A DNA stretch of 64,000 nucleotides from Paenisporosarcina sp. FSL H8-0542 (GCF_038632915.1 NZ_CP152050.1:2759001-2823000), one strand, 5' to 3'; counted from the first letter of the stretch, positions 8,001 to 16,294 are shown. Notes: generated from the sequence alone by a model not told the origin. Translations and numbers: made by a program.

Positions 8001-8870
8001 TTAACGGCGAAAAGGTTTCAGGTCGGCTTTCAGGTCCTCCCCAAGACTGGTCGTATAGAGCCATTCGACATGATCATCCACCATTAACGGGACCGTGCCT
8101 GCCCCACGATCCGGAAATACCCCATTTACACGGTACATCCAGCCGCTCCCCTGTCCACGATCAAATTCATAGACATTGGCGATACCTTCCACGTAAGCAC
8201 TGGCGCCTTTCCCGCCACGGTAATCCATTTGGATTTTATGTTTTTTCGTGATTTGGATCAATGCGTCCAGTACGGTATCCCCTTCCTTGAATTCCATTTT
8301 TACAGGAGTCAGAGGGACCTCACTTGACGAGATGACGATTGAGAAGACGATTGTGGATGCTTGCTCTTCAGGTTCCTTTTCTTTTTCAGCGGGGCTTTCC
8401 ACAGGCGGTGCCGGTGGCTTGGAAGGGACCTGTACGGGTGCTGCCGTTTTTGGGAGATTGCCGGCAGTGGCGTTTGAAGGTTGCTTGCCATCTTCCCCTA
8501 AAGGCCCTGACGTATGATTTTCGGCTTGTCCTGGCTGCTTTTTAGCCTGCTCCTTTGCATGAGTAGGCTGCTGCACTTCTTTCTTTGCCGACGCAACCGT
8601 TTTTTCCTGCTCATTTTCCACCCGTACCTTGGTTTCTCCTGCTTTTTCTTGCTCTTCCTTGCGGGAATCCGTTATTGATTCTTCAGAGATGCCCTCGTTC
8701 TCTTCTACGGGTTCCTGTTCCGTCAGCTCCTCGCTTGCATCCGTTTCCTGGCTGCTCTGCGGTTTTTCCAGCCCTGTCGGTTTCTGCAGTGACGATCCGC
8801 ATGCGCCCAGCAAAAGAACCAATACAAAAGCGGCGGCCAAATTTCCGAAGAACTTCACATGGTTCCTCAA
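8001..8870 (-). CDS. DUF4430 (transcobalamin C-terminal-like) lipoprotein
   Basis: Predicted 289-residue surface lipoprotein. I choose the TTG at 8870 because AAAGGGGG lies 8 bases before it; it gives MRNHVKFFG, a hydrophobic core and lipobox LLLGAC. After the Cys comes a long Glu/Lys/Pro-rich linker of about 150 residues that can span the wall. The C-terminal DUF4430 domain has the landmarks VLDALIQITKKHKI, YVEGIANVYEF, GSGWMYRVNGVFPD and VEWLYTTSLGEDL. DUF4430 is the domain found at the C-terminus of transcobalamin/intrinsic factor. Inferred role: membrane-proximal corrinoid receptor that passes ligand from the large SLH protein to the ECF importer encoded behind it. Confidence 0.85.
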   Translation of the reverse strand: MRNHVKFFGNLAAAFVLVLLLGACGSSLQKPTGLEKPQSSQETDASEELTEQEPVEENEGISEESITDSRKEEQEKAGETKVRVENEQEKTVASAKKEVQQPTHAKEQAKKQPGQAENHTSGPLGEDGKQPSNATAGNLPKTAAPVQVPSKPPAPPVESPAEKEKEPEEQASTIVFSIVISSSEVPLTPVKMEFKEGDTVLDALIQITKKHKIQMDYRGGKGASAYVEGIANVYEFDRGQGSGWMYRVNGVFPDRGAGTVPLMVDDHVEWLYTTSLGEDLKADLKPFRR

Positions 8871-9012
8871 CGATAGTCCCCCTTTACTTACATTCTTTGA
8901 ATTGAATGTCCTCCATATTGCAGACAATCCAGCACCTTAGTGGAGGAATGCTGGACCGTCCTTGAAATACGATATTTAATGTGAACACTTGATAAAATGA
9001 ACGCGACACTGT

Positions 9013-12000
9013 TTATTTCTTGTTGTTCAGTGAACGGGAAAGGAACACGGCAAAATGCGCGCGGGAGACAGACCCTTTAGGATCGAAATTTCCGTTCCCA
9101 TTCCCAAGCGTGATACCATTTTGATATAAAATTTCTGCATCTTTCCGATGTGCATCCGACACACTGTCCAGATCAGCCAATTTCACTTTTTCATTTGTGG
9201 CTTTCAATCCAAAAGCTCGGACAAGCACGGAAGCCATTTGTTCACGATTCAGTTTTTCACCAGCACCGAAAGTTTCCCCGATCCCCTGACCTCTGAAAAT
9301 GCCTGCCGCTTTCGCAGCATGTGCGGCTTCATAGAATACGCTAGATTTGGCTACATCCTTGAATCCTGCCGGCGACTCCGGAGCTTTCAAATCCAGTGCT
9401 CTGGCAAATAAAATCGCCGCTTCCCCTCGGTTCAATTCTAGGTTTGGCTTGAACGTCCCATCCAAGAAGCCAGCAATTACACCTTTTTCAGCAAGCTCCT
9501 GTATTTCTTTTTCCCCAAAAGATCCTTTCTTGACATCCGGGAATGAAAGATTCGGGGCCGATGCCTTTACGTCTCCCATATCATACAGGCCGGTTTTGCC
9601 AGTTTTGAGACGGTCATAGGCGACCAAAGCCATCATCCCTTGCTGGGTGGCCATGTAGTTGCTTTCCGCGCCTTTCGTATGGGAAATCCCCCCGTCCATA
9701 TTGACAAAGGTTTGAAGTGCCGAAAGCAAATCGCCTTTCTCTTTCTTGAAGCGATTGTCTTCCAAGTCAATCCCAAGACTTGACAGCGCAATGATTACTT
9801 GCGAAACGCTTTCACTGTTGACTGATCCTGCCGACTGGAATCCACCTTCAGCCAGTTGTTGCTTGGACAGCCAATCCAATCCTTTATTCGTTGCATCCTT
9901 TGCTTCTTTCGTTTGCTGGTATTTCGCTAGAGCTTGCAGCGCCATGGCAGTCATGTCGATATCACTTGCAGCTCCATCCGTCAGCGGAAAGCCACCATCG
10001 CCGTTCTGTTCCGCAAGCAGCCAATCCACCAGCTTTGCTTTCGTCCATACCGCATTCGCAGGAACTTCGTAATTTTTTGAGTCCAAGGCAAGCAAAGCGA
10101 AAATGACACCGTTTGTCCCTTGCATCGTCATGCGTTCATTGTTGTAGATTTTTTCAATGAAGTCATATCCCGCGATATTTCTCGGATTTTTCCCGATCGA
10201 GGTGATGGCCAACGCCATCCGCTCATAGTCGGTGACTTTCCTGAACTCTCCTTTTTCCGCCTTTACATAGCTCTCGAACGCAGCGTAGTAAGAAGCTGGA
10301 ACTTTTTGAGCCGCCCTCGCCAAACCAAGTACATCCCAATCGATGAAATGATCATAATTAGTGAAATCACGGGTTTTTTCGATCCATTTTGCTGCATTGG
10401 CAATTGATTTTTGTATCTCGATCTGGTTGTTTCCATTGCTATTGCCGTTTCCGGGACTGCCGCCCCCTCCGTTATCCGGAATATTTCCTTGTCCTAGATC
10501 ATGCCCAAGATCCTTCGTATATTGCCAGCGGAGAACATCTCCGTCTTTCAACACATAGTTCCCTGCACTGTATTCCGGGAAGGTTCCGTTGACCGAATAC
10601 ATCCAACCACTTTGTGAACCATGGTCAAACTCCCCAAGATTTTCTATCGCCTGAACGTAAAGCCCAGCCCCGGATCCAATATAATCAATGGATACCCCTT
10701 TTTGGTCGGCCACTCTTTTCAATAATGTGAACGCAGTATCACCATTTTGCAGTGCCACTTCCATAGGCACGATGATATCTCCCAGACCTATTGTGCGCTT
10801 CTCGACGGACAGTGTGACCGTTTTGTCCGACGGGATGGCACCGCTGTCGGGGTCTTCCTCAATGATGATCTTACTTGATTGGCGCAGGAGCCTTGGATAA
10901 CTACCGTTAATGTCTTTCGTGACCTTCAGCTCATACGTCCCGACCCTTGCTTTTTCACCAGGTATGCGTGCGACTCCGTTGGCATCCGTTCTGAATGTCT
11001 CCCCATTGAAGTGGATGGCCGCGTCCTTGATCTTCGCTACCTCGTTCTCTTTTTCCAGTTCCCAGGAACGGTTGTACACATTGTATTCTGCCGTCACCGT
11101 AACTTCAATTTCATCGCCTTCAAGTAATTTCGGCGCAATTGAAATGTTTGGGCGGAGGGTCAATTCCTCCACTTCATCGGCTATATCGATATCTTGGTAA
11201 ATGTCCCCCACGTTCCCGTAAAACCAGACGATTTCATCTCCGTCTTCAATCGGGTACTCTCCGACAGACACACCCGGATAGTCATCATTCACTATATACT
11301 GCCAGCCATCCCAGGCCCCGAACGTCGCTTGTTCCTCTGGCCCTATTTTGGCAATATAGGAACTCGATCCTTCAAACGGGATGCTTGCTTCGGCAAGCGC
11401 CTGCTCCGTCGCATCGAAAGCATCGGCGGCTTCCATGAATGTCTCCACTTGGACATCTTTATTCATGAGTAGCGTATCGTTGATTCCTTCCACTCTTACC
11501 GAGACATTCGTTTGCTTGTCCAGTTCTTGCTCCTTGTAGTCTTTCAGCCGCACGAAAGTCGACTTTCCTGCAACGGCATCAGAGATGGCAAGCAATCCTT
11601 GCTCGGTTGCCAACTGCCAGGAGCCCAAAGTGTTCTCCTGCCAAGTAAATCTGCCATCAGCCATTTGATAGCGGTCCACAAATCGTTCAATCAGGTTGAC
11701 CGATCCGAGCTGCGTCGTTTCCATGGTCCACTTTTCCGAGAAGAGGTCCTCGCCTACCGCCGCCAAGCCATTGATGATAGGCGCGACGCTATTGGAGTTT
11801 TCCCCGAACATCTGCCCCATGACTTCGCCCGTGGCTTTGTTCCGGTTGTCATGTATCCCTTGGACCGCCTTGTCGACAGCGGCTTTCACATCCGGCCGGT
11901 CCAAATGTGGGGCTAGGGCGATCAGTATCCACCCTGTCACATCGGAATCGCCAAAGTATCCTGTCGTGGCATTTTGCTTACTCAATATATATTGGATATG

Positions 12001-12633
12001 TTTATCCTGGTCATACTCCGCTTCCATCAGATCAAGCGCGACCATTGCCCAAGGCTCTCCCCAAATAGTAAAGAAAGATCCGTTCTCTTTCTGCTTCGCA
12101 ACTAAATCATGCACTATGTCCCGTGTCCCGAATTTATATGGGTTTTTGCCCAAAACGATGGAACCGATAACAATTCCTGCATCCTCGTTCGAGGAAGTAG
12201 TCACCTTTTCCTTGCCGACGGTCCAATAAGACGCTGGATTCCATGGGGAAGCATTTTCTTTCCATGGAACGTCGTTTTCCAAGTCCGTCCCTGCACCCCA
12301 TAAAGCGGACATCAGCCAATAATTGCTATGTGAAGTCCCTTTGGAATAGTCAGGGGGGTTCTGTATGTAGTAGTTTTTCGTTTTCTCGATTGCTTGTTCC
12401 ACTTTTGCTCTTATCTCGGCGCTACGGTCGGTTTGTGTCGACTGCGTTTGTGTATTAATTTGCCCTTCGGCAAGCTGGCCTCTCGTCTCCTGAGGCAGCG
12501 AAGCATTTCCGCTTTCCCCTATGGCTCCTGCCTGGATCGGTGAAATCAAGGACCCGAGCATAATCAATGCCAATAATGCAGGAAGAAGGCGTCGCAATTT
12601 CTGTGTGTAGGTAGTCAAGTGATGATTCTCCAT
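9013..12633 (-). CDS. SLH-anchored transcobalamin/intrinsic-factor-like protein
   Basis: A 1206-residue exported protein. Signal peptide (RRLLPALLALIMLGSLISPI), then about 70-380 an alpha/alpha-barrel region of the prenyltransferase/terpenoid-cyclase fold, about 390-485 a DUF4430-like domain (GAWDGWQYIVNDDYPG), about 490-600 an Ig-like domain, about 608-715 a second DUF4430 (SQSGWMYSVNGTFPEYSAG), a Gly/Asn linker (718-736), a second alpha/alpha barrel (736-1020, with AEQNGDGGFPLTDG) and three SLH repeats (1030-1206). Barrel plus DUF4430 is the architecture of vertebrate intrinsic factor and transcobalamin. A TTG at 12618, 9 bases after GGAG, is an alternative start. First gene after the cobalamin riboswitch. 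Inferred role: wall-bound B12 capture. The ligand is inferred, the domains are read from sequence. Confidence 0.85.
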   Translation of the reverse strand: MENHHLTTYTQKLRRLLPALLALIMLGSLISPIQAGAIGESGNASLPQETRGQLAEGQINTQTQSTQTDRSAEIRAKVEQAIEKTKNYYIQNPPDYSKGTSHSNYWLMSALWGAGTDLENDVPWKENASPWNPASYWTVGKEKVTTSSNEDAGIVIGSIVLGKNPYKFGTRDIVHDLVAKQKENGSFFTIWGEPWAMVALDLMEAEYDQDKHIQYILSKQNATTGYFGDSDVTGWILIALAPHLDRPDVKAAVDKAVQGIHDNRNKATGEVMGQMFGENSNSVAPIINGLAAVGEDLFSEKWTMETTQLGSVNLIERFVDRYQMADGRFTWQENTLGSWQLATEQGLLAISDAVAGKSTFVRLKDYKEQELDKQTNVSVRVEGINDTLLMNKDVQVETFMEAADAFDATEQALAEASIPFEGSSSYIAKIGPEEQATFGAWDGWQYIVNDDYPGVSVGEYPIEDGDEIVWFYGNVGDIYQDIDIADEVEELTLRPNISIAPKLLEGDEIEVTVTAEYNVYNRSWELEKENEVAKIKDAAIHFNGETFRTDANGVARIPGEKARVGTYELKVTKDINGSYPRLLRQSSKIIIEEDPDSGAIPSDKTVTLSVEKRTIGLGDIIVPMEVALQNGDTAFTLLKRVADQKGVSIDYIGSGAGLYVQAIENLGEFDHGSQSGWMYSVNGTFPEYSAGNYVLKDGDVLRWQYTKDLGHDLGQGNIPDNGGGGSPGNGNSNGNNQIEIQKSIANAAKWIEKTRDFTNYDHFIDWDVLGLARAAQKVPASYYAAFESYVKAEKGEFRKVTDYERMALAITSIGKNPRNIAGYDFIEKIYNNERMTMQGTNGVIFALLALDSKNYEVPANAVWTKAKLVDWLLAEQNGDGGFPLTDGAASDIDMTAMALQALAKYQQTKEAKDATNKGLDWLSKQQLAEGGFQSAGSVNSESVSQVIIALSSLGIDLEDNRFKKEKGDLLSALQTFVNMDGGISHTKGAESNYMATQQGMMALVAYDRLKTGKTGLYDMGDVKASAPNLSFPDVKKGSFGEKEIQELAEKGVIAGFLDGTFKPNLELNRGEAAILFARALDLKAPESPAGFKDVAKSSVFYEAAHAAKAAGIFRGQGIGETFGAGEKLNREQMASVLVRAFGLKATNEKVKLADLDSVSDAHRKDAEILYQNGITLGNGNGNFDPKGSVSRAHFAVFLSRSLNNKK

Positions 12634-12701
12634 TTCTCATAGAATTTTTGATTAACGTGTTGTTGCGGTTCCGTGAAATCCTCCCTTTTTCGAAATCAAA
12701 C

Positions 12702-12737
12702 AAAAAAAGCGCTTACCCCCGGAAGAAAGGTAAGAGC
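12702..12737 (-). terminator. Riboswitch expression-platform terminator
   Basis: On the minus strand, stem GCTCTTACC/GGTAAGCGC (one mismatch) with an 11-base loop is followed by seven T. It lies between the cobalamin aptamer and the first operon gene, as expected for control by premature termination when B12 is bound. Confidence 0.85.
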
Positions 12738-12814
12738 CTTTGTATTCTCACAAATTCAAAAAGAAATTCAATGATCCACAATGCAACCTTTTCCCGGAAG
12801 GTATTCTACATCTA

Positions 12815-12975
12815 TATTTAGGCAAGTCTCCTGACTTATGAGGTTGGTACGTTTCTTCCGCCTTCCCAGTTTTTCAACTAGTGGCTCATGGAAGTCACTC
12901 CCTCAATTACAGTGGCCGGACCGTCCAGGATTTTAACCTGGTTCCTTTTTAATCTTTACCCGCAAGTAAAGAACC
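12815..12975 (-). promoter_or_regulatory. Cobalamin riboswitch
   Basis: On the minus strand the class-defining blocks appear in order: GGAACCAGGTTAAAATCC, then GGCCACTGTAATTGAGGGAG, GAGCCACT, GGGAAGGCGGAAGAAAC and the B12 box AAGTCAGGAGACTTGCC (+ strand 12821-12838). It precedes the terminator at 12702 and the SLH/DUF4430 gene, so the whole operon should be repressed by adenosylcobalamin or a related corrinoid. Confidence 0.96.
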
Positions 12976-13010
12976 AAAATATATAACTATTCAATTATTA
13001 AATCGCTTTC

Positions 13011-13039
13011 ATTATAGTTTAATGGAAATAGAATTACAA
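13011..13039 (-). promoter_or_regulatory. Sigma-A promoter of the cobalamin operon
   Basis: TTGTAA (+ strand 13034-13039) and a perfect TATAAT (13011-13016) are 17 bp apart on the minus strand, about 35 bp before the start of the riboswitch. Confidence 0.75.
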
Positions 13040-13082
13040 TAATTGAATTGGTAAAGTTTGCCTACAAAAAACGGATGATTTT

Positions 13083-13268
13083 TTATATAGAGATAAAGTG
13101 GGGGTTATCGCTCCTACGATTAAAAAGTCTCCAGGACTCATCATCCTCTTCTGAAGTGTCTGGGAATAATTCCAATATATAACTTTTCGATAAATAGACC
13201 TTTAGCCCACCTACTTCATCTGAGTCAATGATTTCAACAATCAAATGTTCTTTTCCTAAAATATCCTG
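13083..13268 (-). pseudogene. C-terminal remnant of a small acidic protein gene
   Basis: 61 open codons read as clear protein: KEHLIVEIIDSDEVGGLKVY, then LSKSYILELFPDTSEEDDES and WRLFNRRSDNPHF to a TAA at 13083. Upstream the frame is cut by TAG at 13269-13271. A different frame starts MVLPTHSRIF at 13288, so the N-terminus appears frameshifted. The style (short, acidic, ending in a SWRLF segment) is that of small immunity-like or DUF proteins common in Bacillaceae, but I cannot name the family. It lies just upstream of the cobalamin operon promoter. Confidence 0.5.
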
Positions 13269-13329
13269 CTATGCGTTGGTAGTACCATTAGTTCAAAATG
13301 CTTCTTATTCATTTGGTAAATTAATCCTC

Positions 13330-13422
13330 TTATTGAACTAACCTGCCTCGTTTGTTCAATAAGAAAAAGCTGCCTAAGCAGCACGAGGATCTTCAACTAA
13401 AGCACCCGTTAGTTGAATAAGA
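13330..13422. repeat. Palindromic three-hairpin intergenic element, full copy
   Basis: Left hairpin TTATTGAACTAACCTGCCTC with GTTTGTTCAATAAG, central AGCTGCC-TAA-GCAGC hairpin, then right hairpin CTTCAACTAAAGCACCCGTT with AGTTGAATAAG. The three stems span 93 bp. Confidence 0.8.
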
Positions 13423-13430
13423 AGTTTTAT

Positions 13431-13613
13431 TTAATTCTCTTGATGTTTTTTCTTATACATCTCTTTTAGTACATCTACATATTTATCGCTTGTAAAGTCA
13501 TCTTTTCCGTCTTTTGCCATTTCCAAATATGCGGCGGTCATCATTTCAATGCTTTTTAGCATCTGACTCATCTAAGGCAATGATTTTTTCTTTTGTTTTT
13601 CTAAATCCAACAT
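13431..13613 (-). pseudogene. Small gene split by an in-frame TAG
   Basis: A strong ribosome binding site (AAGGAG) precedes the ATG at 13613, which codes MLDLEKQKKKSLP and then meets TAG at 13572-13574. The very next codon, ATG at 13571, is in the same frame and continues 46 codons (MSQMLKSIEMMTAAYLEMAK, then DGKDDFTSDKYVDVLKEMYK) to TAA at 13431. This looks like one gene of about 60 codons broken by a nonsense change (TGG to TAG would be one step), or else re-initiation at the adjacent ATG. Family unknown; the product would be a short helical, lysine-rich protein. Confidence 0.5.
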
Positions 13614-13712
13614 AAATTATCTCCTTAGTTCTGAATGAAACTATAGTAAATTCGCTATAAGGGGTAGCGTCAGGAAAATGCAGATTTACAACGTTAAGGA
13701 AGTTTCAATATT

Positions 13713-13756
13713 AAAAAACCTAATTTCTCATTTAATGCTGAAAAATTAGGTTTTTT
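13713..13756 (-). terminator. Terminator of the DinB-like gene
   Basis: AAAAAACCTAATTT pairs with AAATTAGGTTTTTT across about 15 bases, giving a T-run on the minus strand 18 bp after the stop at 13774. Confidence 0.75.
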
Positions 13757-13773
13757 CATTAATAGAAAAAGAC

Positions 13774-14283
13774 TTATAAGTATTTATCACTAATCACTTT
13801 CATATGGTGTAACTCGTGCCCGGCAATACCATATGCAATGGTACCTATCGAAACTGGGCTGTTCATTACAGTTCCATTACGAACCCACGCTGCATCATCA
13901 ATGGTTGAAATAAGGCTTAACGTGTTGGAGCGTACTGTGTCAAAACCAGCTAGTAACTGCTCCCAGGATAATTTGTTGAAGTTTGCCGCAGCAACGTATT
14001 GATCCTGATCCATTGCTGGGAGTGGTGCACTTTCATTTCGTGCAATGGCAAGCATTCGATACGACATCACACGTTCCGAGTCGGTCATATGCCCAATCAC
14101 TTCTTTTAAAGTCCATTTCCCTGGAGCGTACGACTTCCTTGCTGCCTCCTCTGATACGCTGCTTAAGAGGGTAATGGTCTTAGTTCGTTGCTTACTAAGT
14201 ATTTCTTCAATATCTCCATCTGGCACAAGACTAACAAACCTAGCATGCTCTGGATTTTCAATAAATAATGGTCGTGGACGCAC
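13774..14283 (-). CDS. DinB/YfiT-family metal-binding protein
   Basis: DinB-superfamily four-helix-bundle protein. Three His that normally bind a divalent metal are in place: GHMTDSE in helix 2, and the pair in GHELHHMKVISDKYL at the C-terminus. GKWTLKEVIGHM and RMLAIARNE are family landmarks. I choose the GTG at 14283 (169 residues) because AGGAGG lies 6 bases before it; the ATG at 14298 would overlap that ribosome binding site. Relatives include thiol-S-transferases using bacillithiol, but many have no known reaction. Monocistronic, with terminator. Confidence 0.85.
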   Translation of the reverse strand: MRPRPLFIENPEHARFVSLVPDGDIEEILSKQRTKTITLLSSVSEEAARKSYAPGKWTLKEVIGHMTDSERVMSYRMLAIARNESAPLPAMDQDQYVAAANFNKLSWEQLLAGFDTVRSNTLSLISTIDDAAWVRNGTVMNSPVSIGTIAYGIAGHELHHMKVISDKYL

Positions 14284-14419
14284 AAGAATCCTCCTCATCG
14301 GAATAGTTAATTATGGTTCTAGGCAAATATTCGACAGTAAGAAGATATTTCCTTCATTATCTGTACAACTGATTTATGCAGTTAACATAATACAGATAAT
14401 AATGGATTAATTCACTTTT

Positions 14420-14513
14420 TATTCCACTAACCTGCCCCGTTAGTTCAATAAGAAAAAAGAGCTGCCAAAGCAACTCCACGATCTTTAACTAAAGCACCCG
14501 TTAGTTGAATAAG
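14420..14513. repeat. Palindromic three-hairpin intergenic element, full copy
   Basis: CACTAACCTGCCCCGTTAGT with TCAATAAGAAAAAAG, central GCTGCC-AAA-GCAAC stem (one arm decayed), CTTTAACTAAAGCACCCGTT with AGTTGAATAAG. It ends 9 bp before the stop of the next minus-strand gene. Confidence 0.8.
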
Positions 14514-14521
14514 GAAAATGT

Positions 14522-14734
14522 TTATCTCTTTCGCTTTTCTAGCCAAGGTTGGATTTTCTTTTCAATTAATTTAACTCCAATATAAGCATCCAAGACACCA
14601 ACTAATAAAACAATAATTATCATACTTATACCAGTAGAATCAGCATTTACAATCGGTTTGAAAATTCTAAAAACGACAGATAAAAGAATGGGTGATGTTA
14701 TTACAACCCAAACAACTACAAAAATGTTAACCAC
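14522..14734 (-). CDS. Small membrane protein, unknown
   Basis: A 70-residue protein with two hydrophobic segments (NIFVVVWVVITSPILLSVVF and ISMIIIVLLVGVLDAYIGV) and a very basic C-terminus (EKKIQPWLEKRKR) expected to face the cytoplasm. GTG start with AAGAGGCG upstream. Flanked on both sides by full copies of the palindromic element. I do not recognise a family. Confidence 0.6.
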   Translation of the reverse strand: MVNIFVVVWVVITSPILLSVVFRIFKPIVNADSTGISMIIIVLLVGVLDAYIGVKLIEKKIQPWLEKRKR

Positions 14735-14781
14735 TTCAAACGCCTCTTTTAATATTTATTTTAGGATAAGATAAAAGTTTT

Positions 14782-14873
14782 CTTTAGCTAACATGCCCCG
14801 TTAGATGAAAAAGAAAAAAGGGCTACCAAAGCAGCCCAAAGATTTTTACAAAAGCACCCTTTAGTTGAATAAG
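14782..14873. repeat. Palindromic three-hairpin intergenic element, full copy
   Basis: TTAGCTAACATGCCCCGTTA with GATGAAAAAG, central GGGCTACCAAAGCAGCCC stem, right arm with CACCCTTTAGTTGAATAAG partly decayed. Confidence 0.75.
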
Positions 14874-14885
14874 AAAATATCCGTC

Positions 14886-15722
14886 TTATTCAATAACCAA
14901 AAGCTTAACTTGCTTCCAACCTCTAATAAATATTAGTAGAAGGAAAAATGTAATAGCAAATGTAATCGGTCCGTACAATGCTAATTCCCCTATCAATTGT
15001 TCTCTCGAGGGCATGGCTAAATCAGTCAAATTTGGAGAATCGAATGTACTCAAAAGAATAGCTACAAGGTTTATTACTGCATGTAAAATAATTGGTATCC
15101 AAATGTTTTGTTTCAATAGATAAAAATAAGCTAACATACATCCCATAAGAAATGCATGAGCTATTCCAATGAAACCACTATGTACTATGGCGAAAATAAG
15201 AGAAGAAATTAATATTGCAGTAATAGGCTTAAATCTTTTTGTTAACTTTCTTAGCACTATACCTCTAAAAAACAGCTCTTCCCATATTGGAGTTAATATC
15301 GCTGTAGAGATTATAGGTATTATTAAACTTAATGCACTCCTAGATACGGGTTCAATATTTTGTTCAGAAAGAAAGTTAATAAAATAATCAAAAAGTGATG
15401 GGAATAGAATAACGAACAGCGTAAAACTAATTGCTGCTATGAAAGTAAAATTAATTTTTAAAATGATACTCAAAGAGACATATTTTGCCCATTTGATACC
15501 TGACATACTCTTTTTAAGAGAAACATTATTAAATTCAATTCTATACTTTTTAATTTGGTAGATGAAATAAATCAAGATGGCTATTTTTAAAACTAACACA
15601 AGTGTTCCGTTTGGATAATTCTTTAACATAAAACCAAAAAAAATTATTCCCGAAATCACTATAGACATATAAAAAAGAACAAATGACGTAATATTAAATT
15701 TCCGATAATTGTCTACATCCAT
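14886..15722 (-). CDS. CPBP family intramembrane metalloprotease
   Basis: A 278-residue polytopic membrane protein of the CAAX-protease/bacteriocin-processing (Abi) family. The catalytic motifs are all visible: EELFFRG (Glu148, Glu149, Arg153), His181 in the FAIVHSGF segment, and His214 in LHAVINLV. Such glutamic-type membrane proteases process prenylated or membrane peptides, and some give immunity to bacteriocins; the substrate here is unknown. The ATG at 15722 has GGGGGAG upstream. It lies in a block of small membrane-protein genes separated by palindromic elements, and no bacteriocin gene is visible beside it. Confidence 0.88.
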   Translation of the reverse strand: MDVDNYRKFNITSFVLFYMSIVISGIIFFGFMLKNYPNGTLVLVLKIAILIYFIYQIKKYRIEFNNVSLKKSMSGIKWAKYVSLSIILKINFTFIAAISFTLFVILFPSLFDYFINFLSEQNIEPVSRSALSLIIPIISTAILTPIWEELFFRGIVLRKLTKRFKPITAILISSLIFAIVHSGFIGIAHAFLMGCMLAYFYLLKQNIWIPIILHAVINLVAILLSTFDSPNLTDLAMPSREQLIGELALYGPITFAITFFLLLIFIRGWKQVKLLVIE

Positions 15723-15767
15723 TTACAAATCTCCCCCACTAAATTTTACCACAAAAAATCTTATCTC

Positions 15768-15802
15768 TTATTGAACTAACCTGCCCCGTTAGTTGAAGAT
15801 GA
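15768..15802. repeat. Left-end fragment of palindromic intergenic element
   Basis: CTTATTGAACTAACCTGCCC with CGTTAGTTGAAGATGAAAA; no central or right hairpin follows before the next gene's 3' end. Confidence 0.65.
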
Positions 15803-15817
15803 AAACGGAATACTATT

Positions 15818-16132
15818 TCACCAATTTAATATCAACATTAAAATGCTTGAAATGAGGAATACAACAAAAAAGGCAAGGATGTAATATGTTTTTCCTTGTT
15901 GCTGTGTCTTATGTTTCTTTTCATAATCCTTCCAACCAATAAACACACCCAAAAACATTCCTATAATTCCAAAACGTAAAATCGCTATAAAATAATCAAG
16001 AAACGGTTTATACGTAATTAGTTGACCACCGTTATCTACCTCTTGAATTTCTTTGTAACTAACAAATAGAATGGAAACAGCCAATCCGAACACTAACCCA
16101 TACAGACCTGATTTTCTTAATACTTTTTCCAT
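15818..16132 (-). CDS. Small membrane protein, unknown
   Basis: About 104 residues from the ATG at 16132 (GGGAG at 5-9 bases before it); an in-frame upstream ATG at 16168 is less likely. Three hydrophobic segments: SGLYGLVFGLAVSILFV, a middle segment with FGIIGMFLGVFIG, and the C-terminal ILAFFVVFLISSILMLIL. A charged loop (KDYEKKHKTQQQGK) separates the last two. Family not recognised. Part of the run of minus-strand membrane genes between 14.5 and 17.3 kb. Confidence 0.6.
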   Translation of the reverse strand: MEKVLRKSGLYGLVFGLAVSILFVSYKEIQEVDNGGQLITYKPFLDYFIAILRFGIIGMFLGVFIGWKDYEKKHKTQQQGKTYYILAFFVVFLISSILMLILNW

Positions 16133-16194
16133 AGTTCTCCCATCTCCCTTCTCCACAAAATGTCCCAATTGTTGAACAAAAGTTATACCACACT

Positions 16195-16274
16195 CTTCAA
16201 CTAACCTGCCCCTTTAGTTCAATAAGAAAAAAGGCTTCACCCCTTATTGAAGTAAAGCATCCGTTAGTTTAAGT
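16195..16274. repeat. Palindromic three-hairpin intergenic element, diverged copy
   Basis: CTTCAACTAACCTGCCCCTT with TAGTTCAATAAG, an AAGGCTTCACCCCTTATTGA central region that no longer pairs well, then AAGTAAAGCATCCGTTAGTT. Confidence 0.7.
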
Positions 16275-16294
16275 ACAATTTTTCACAAACTTCG

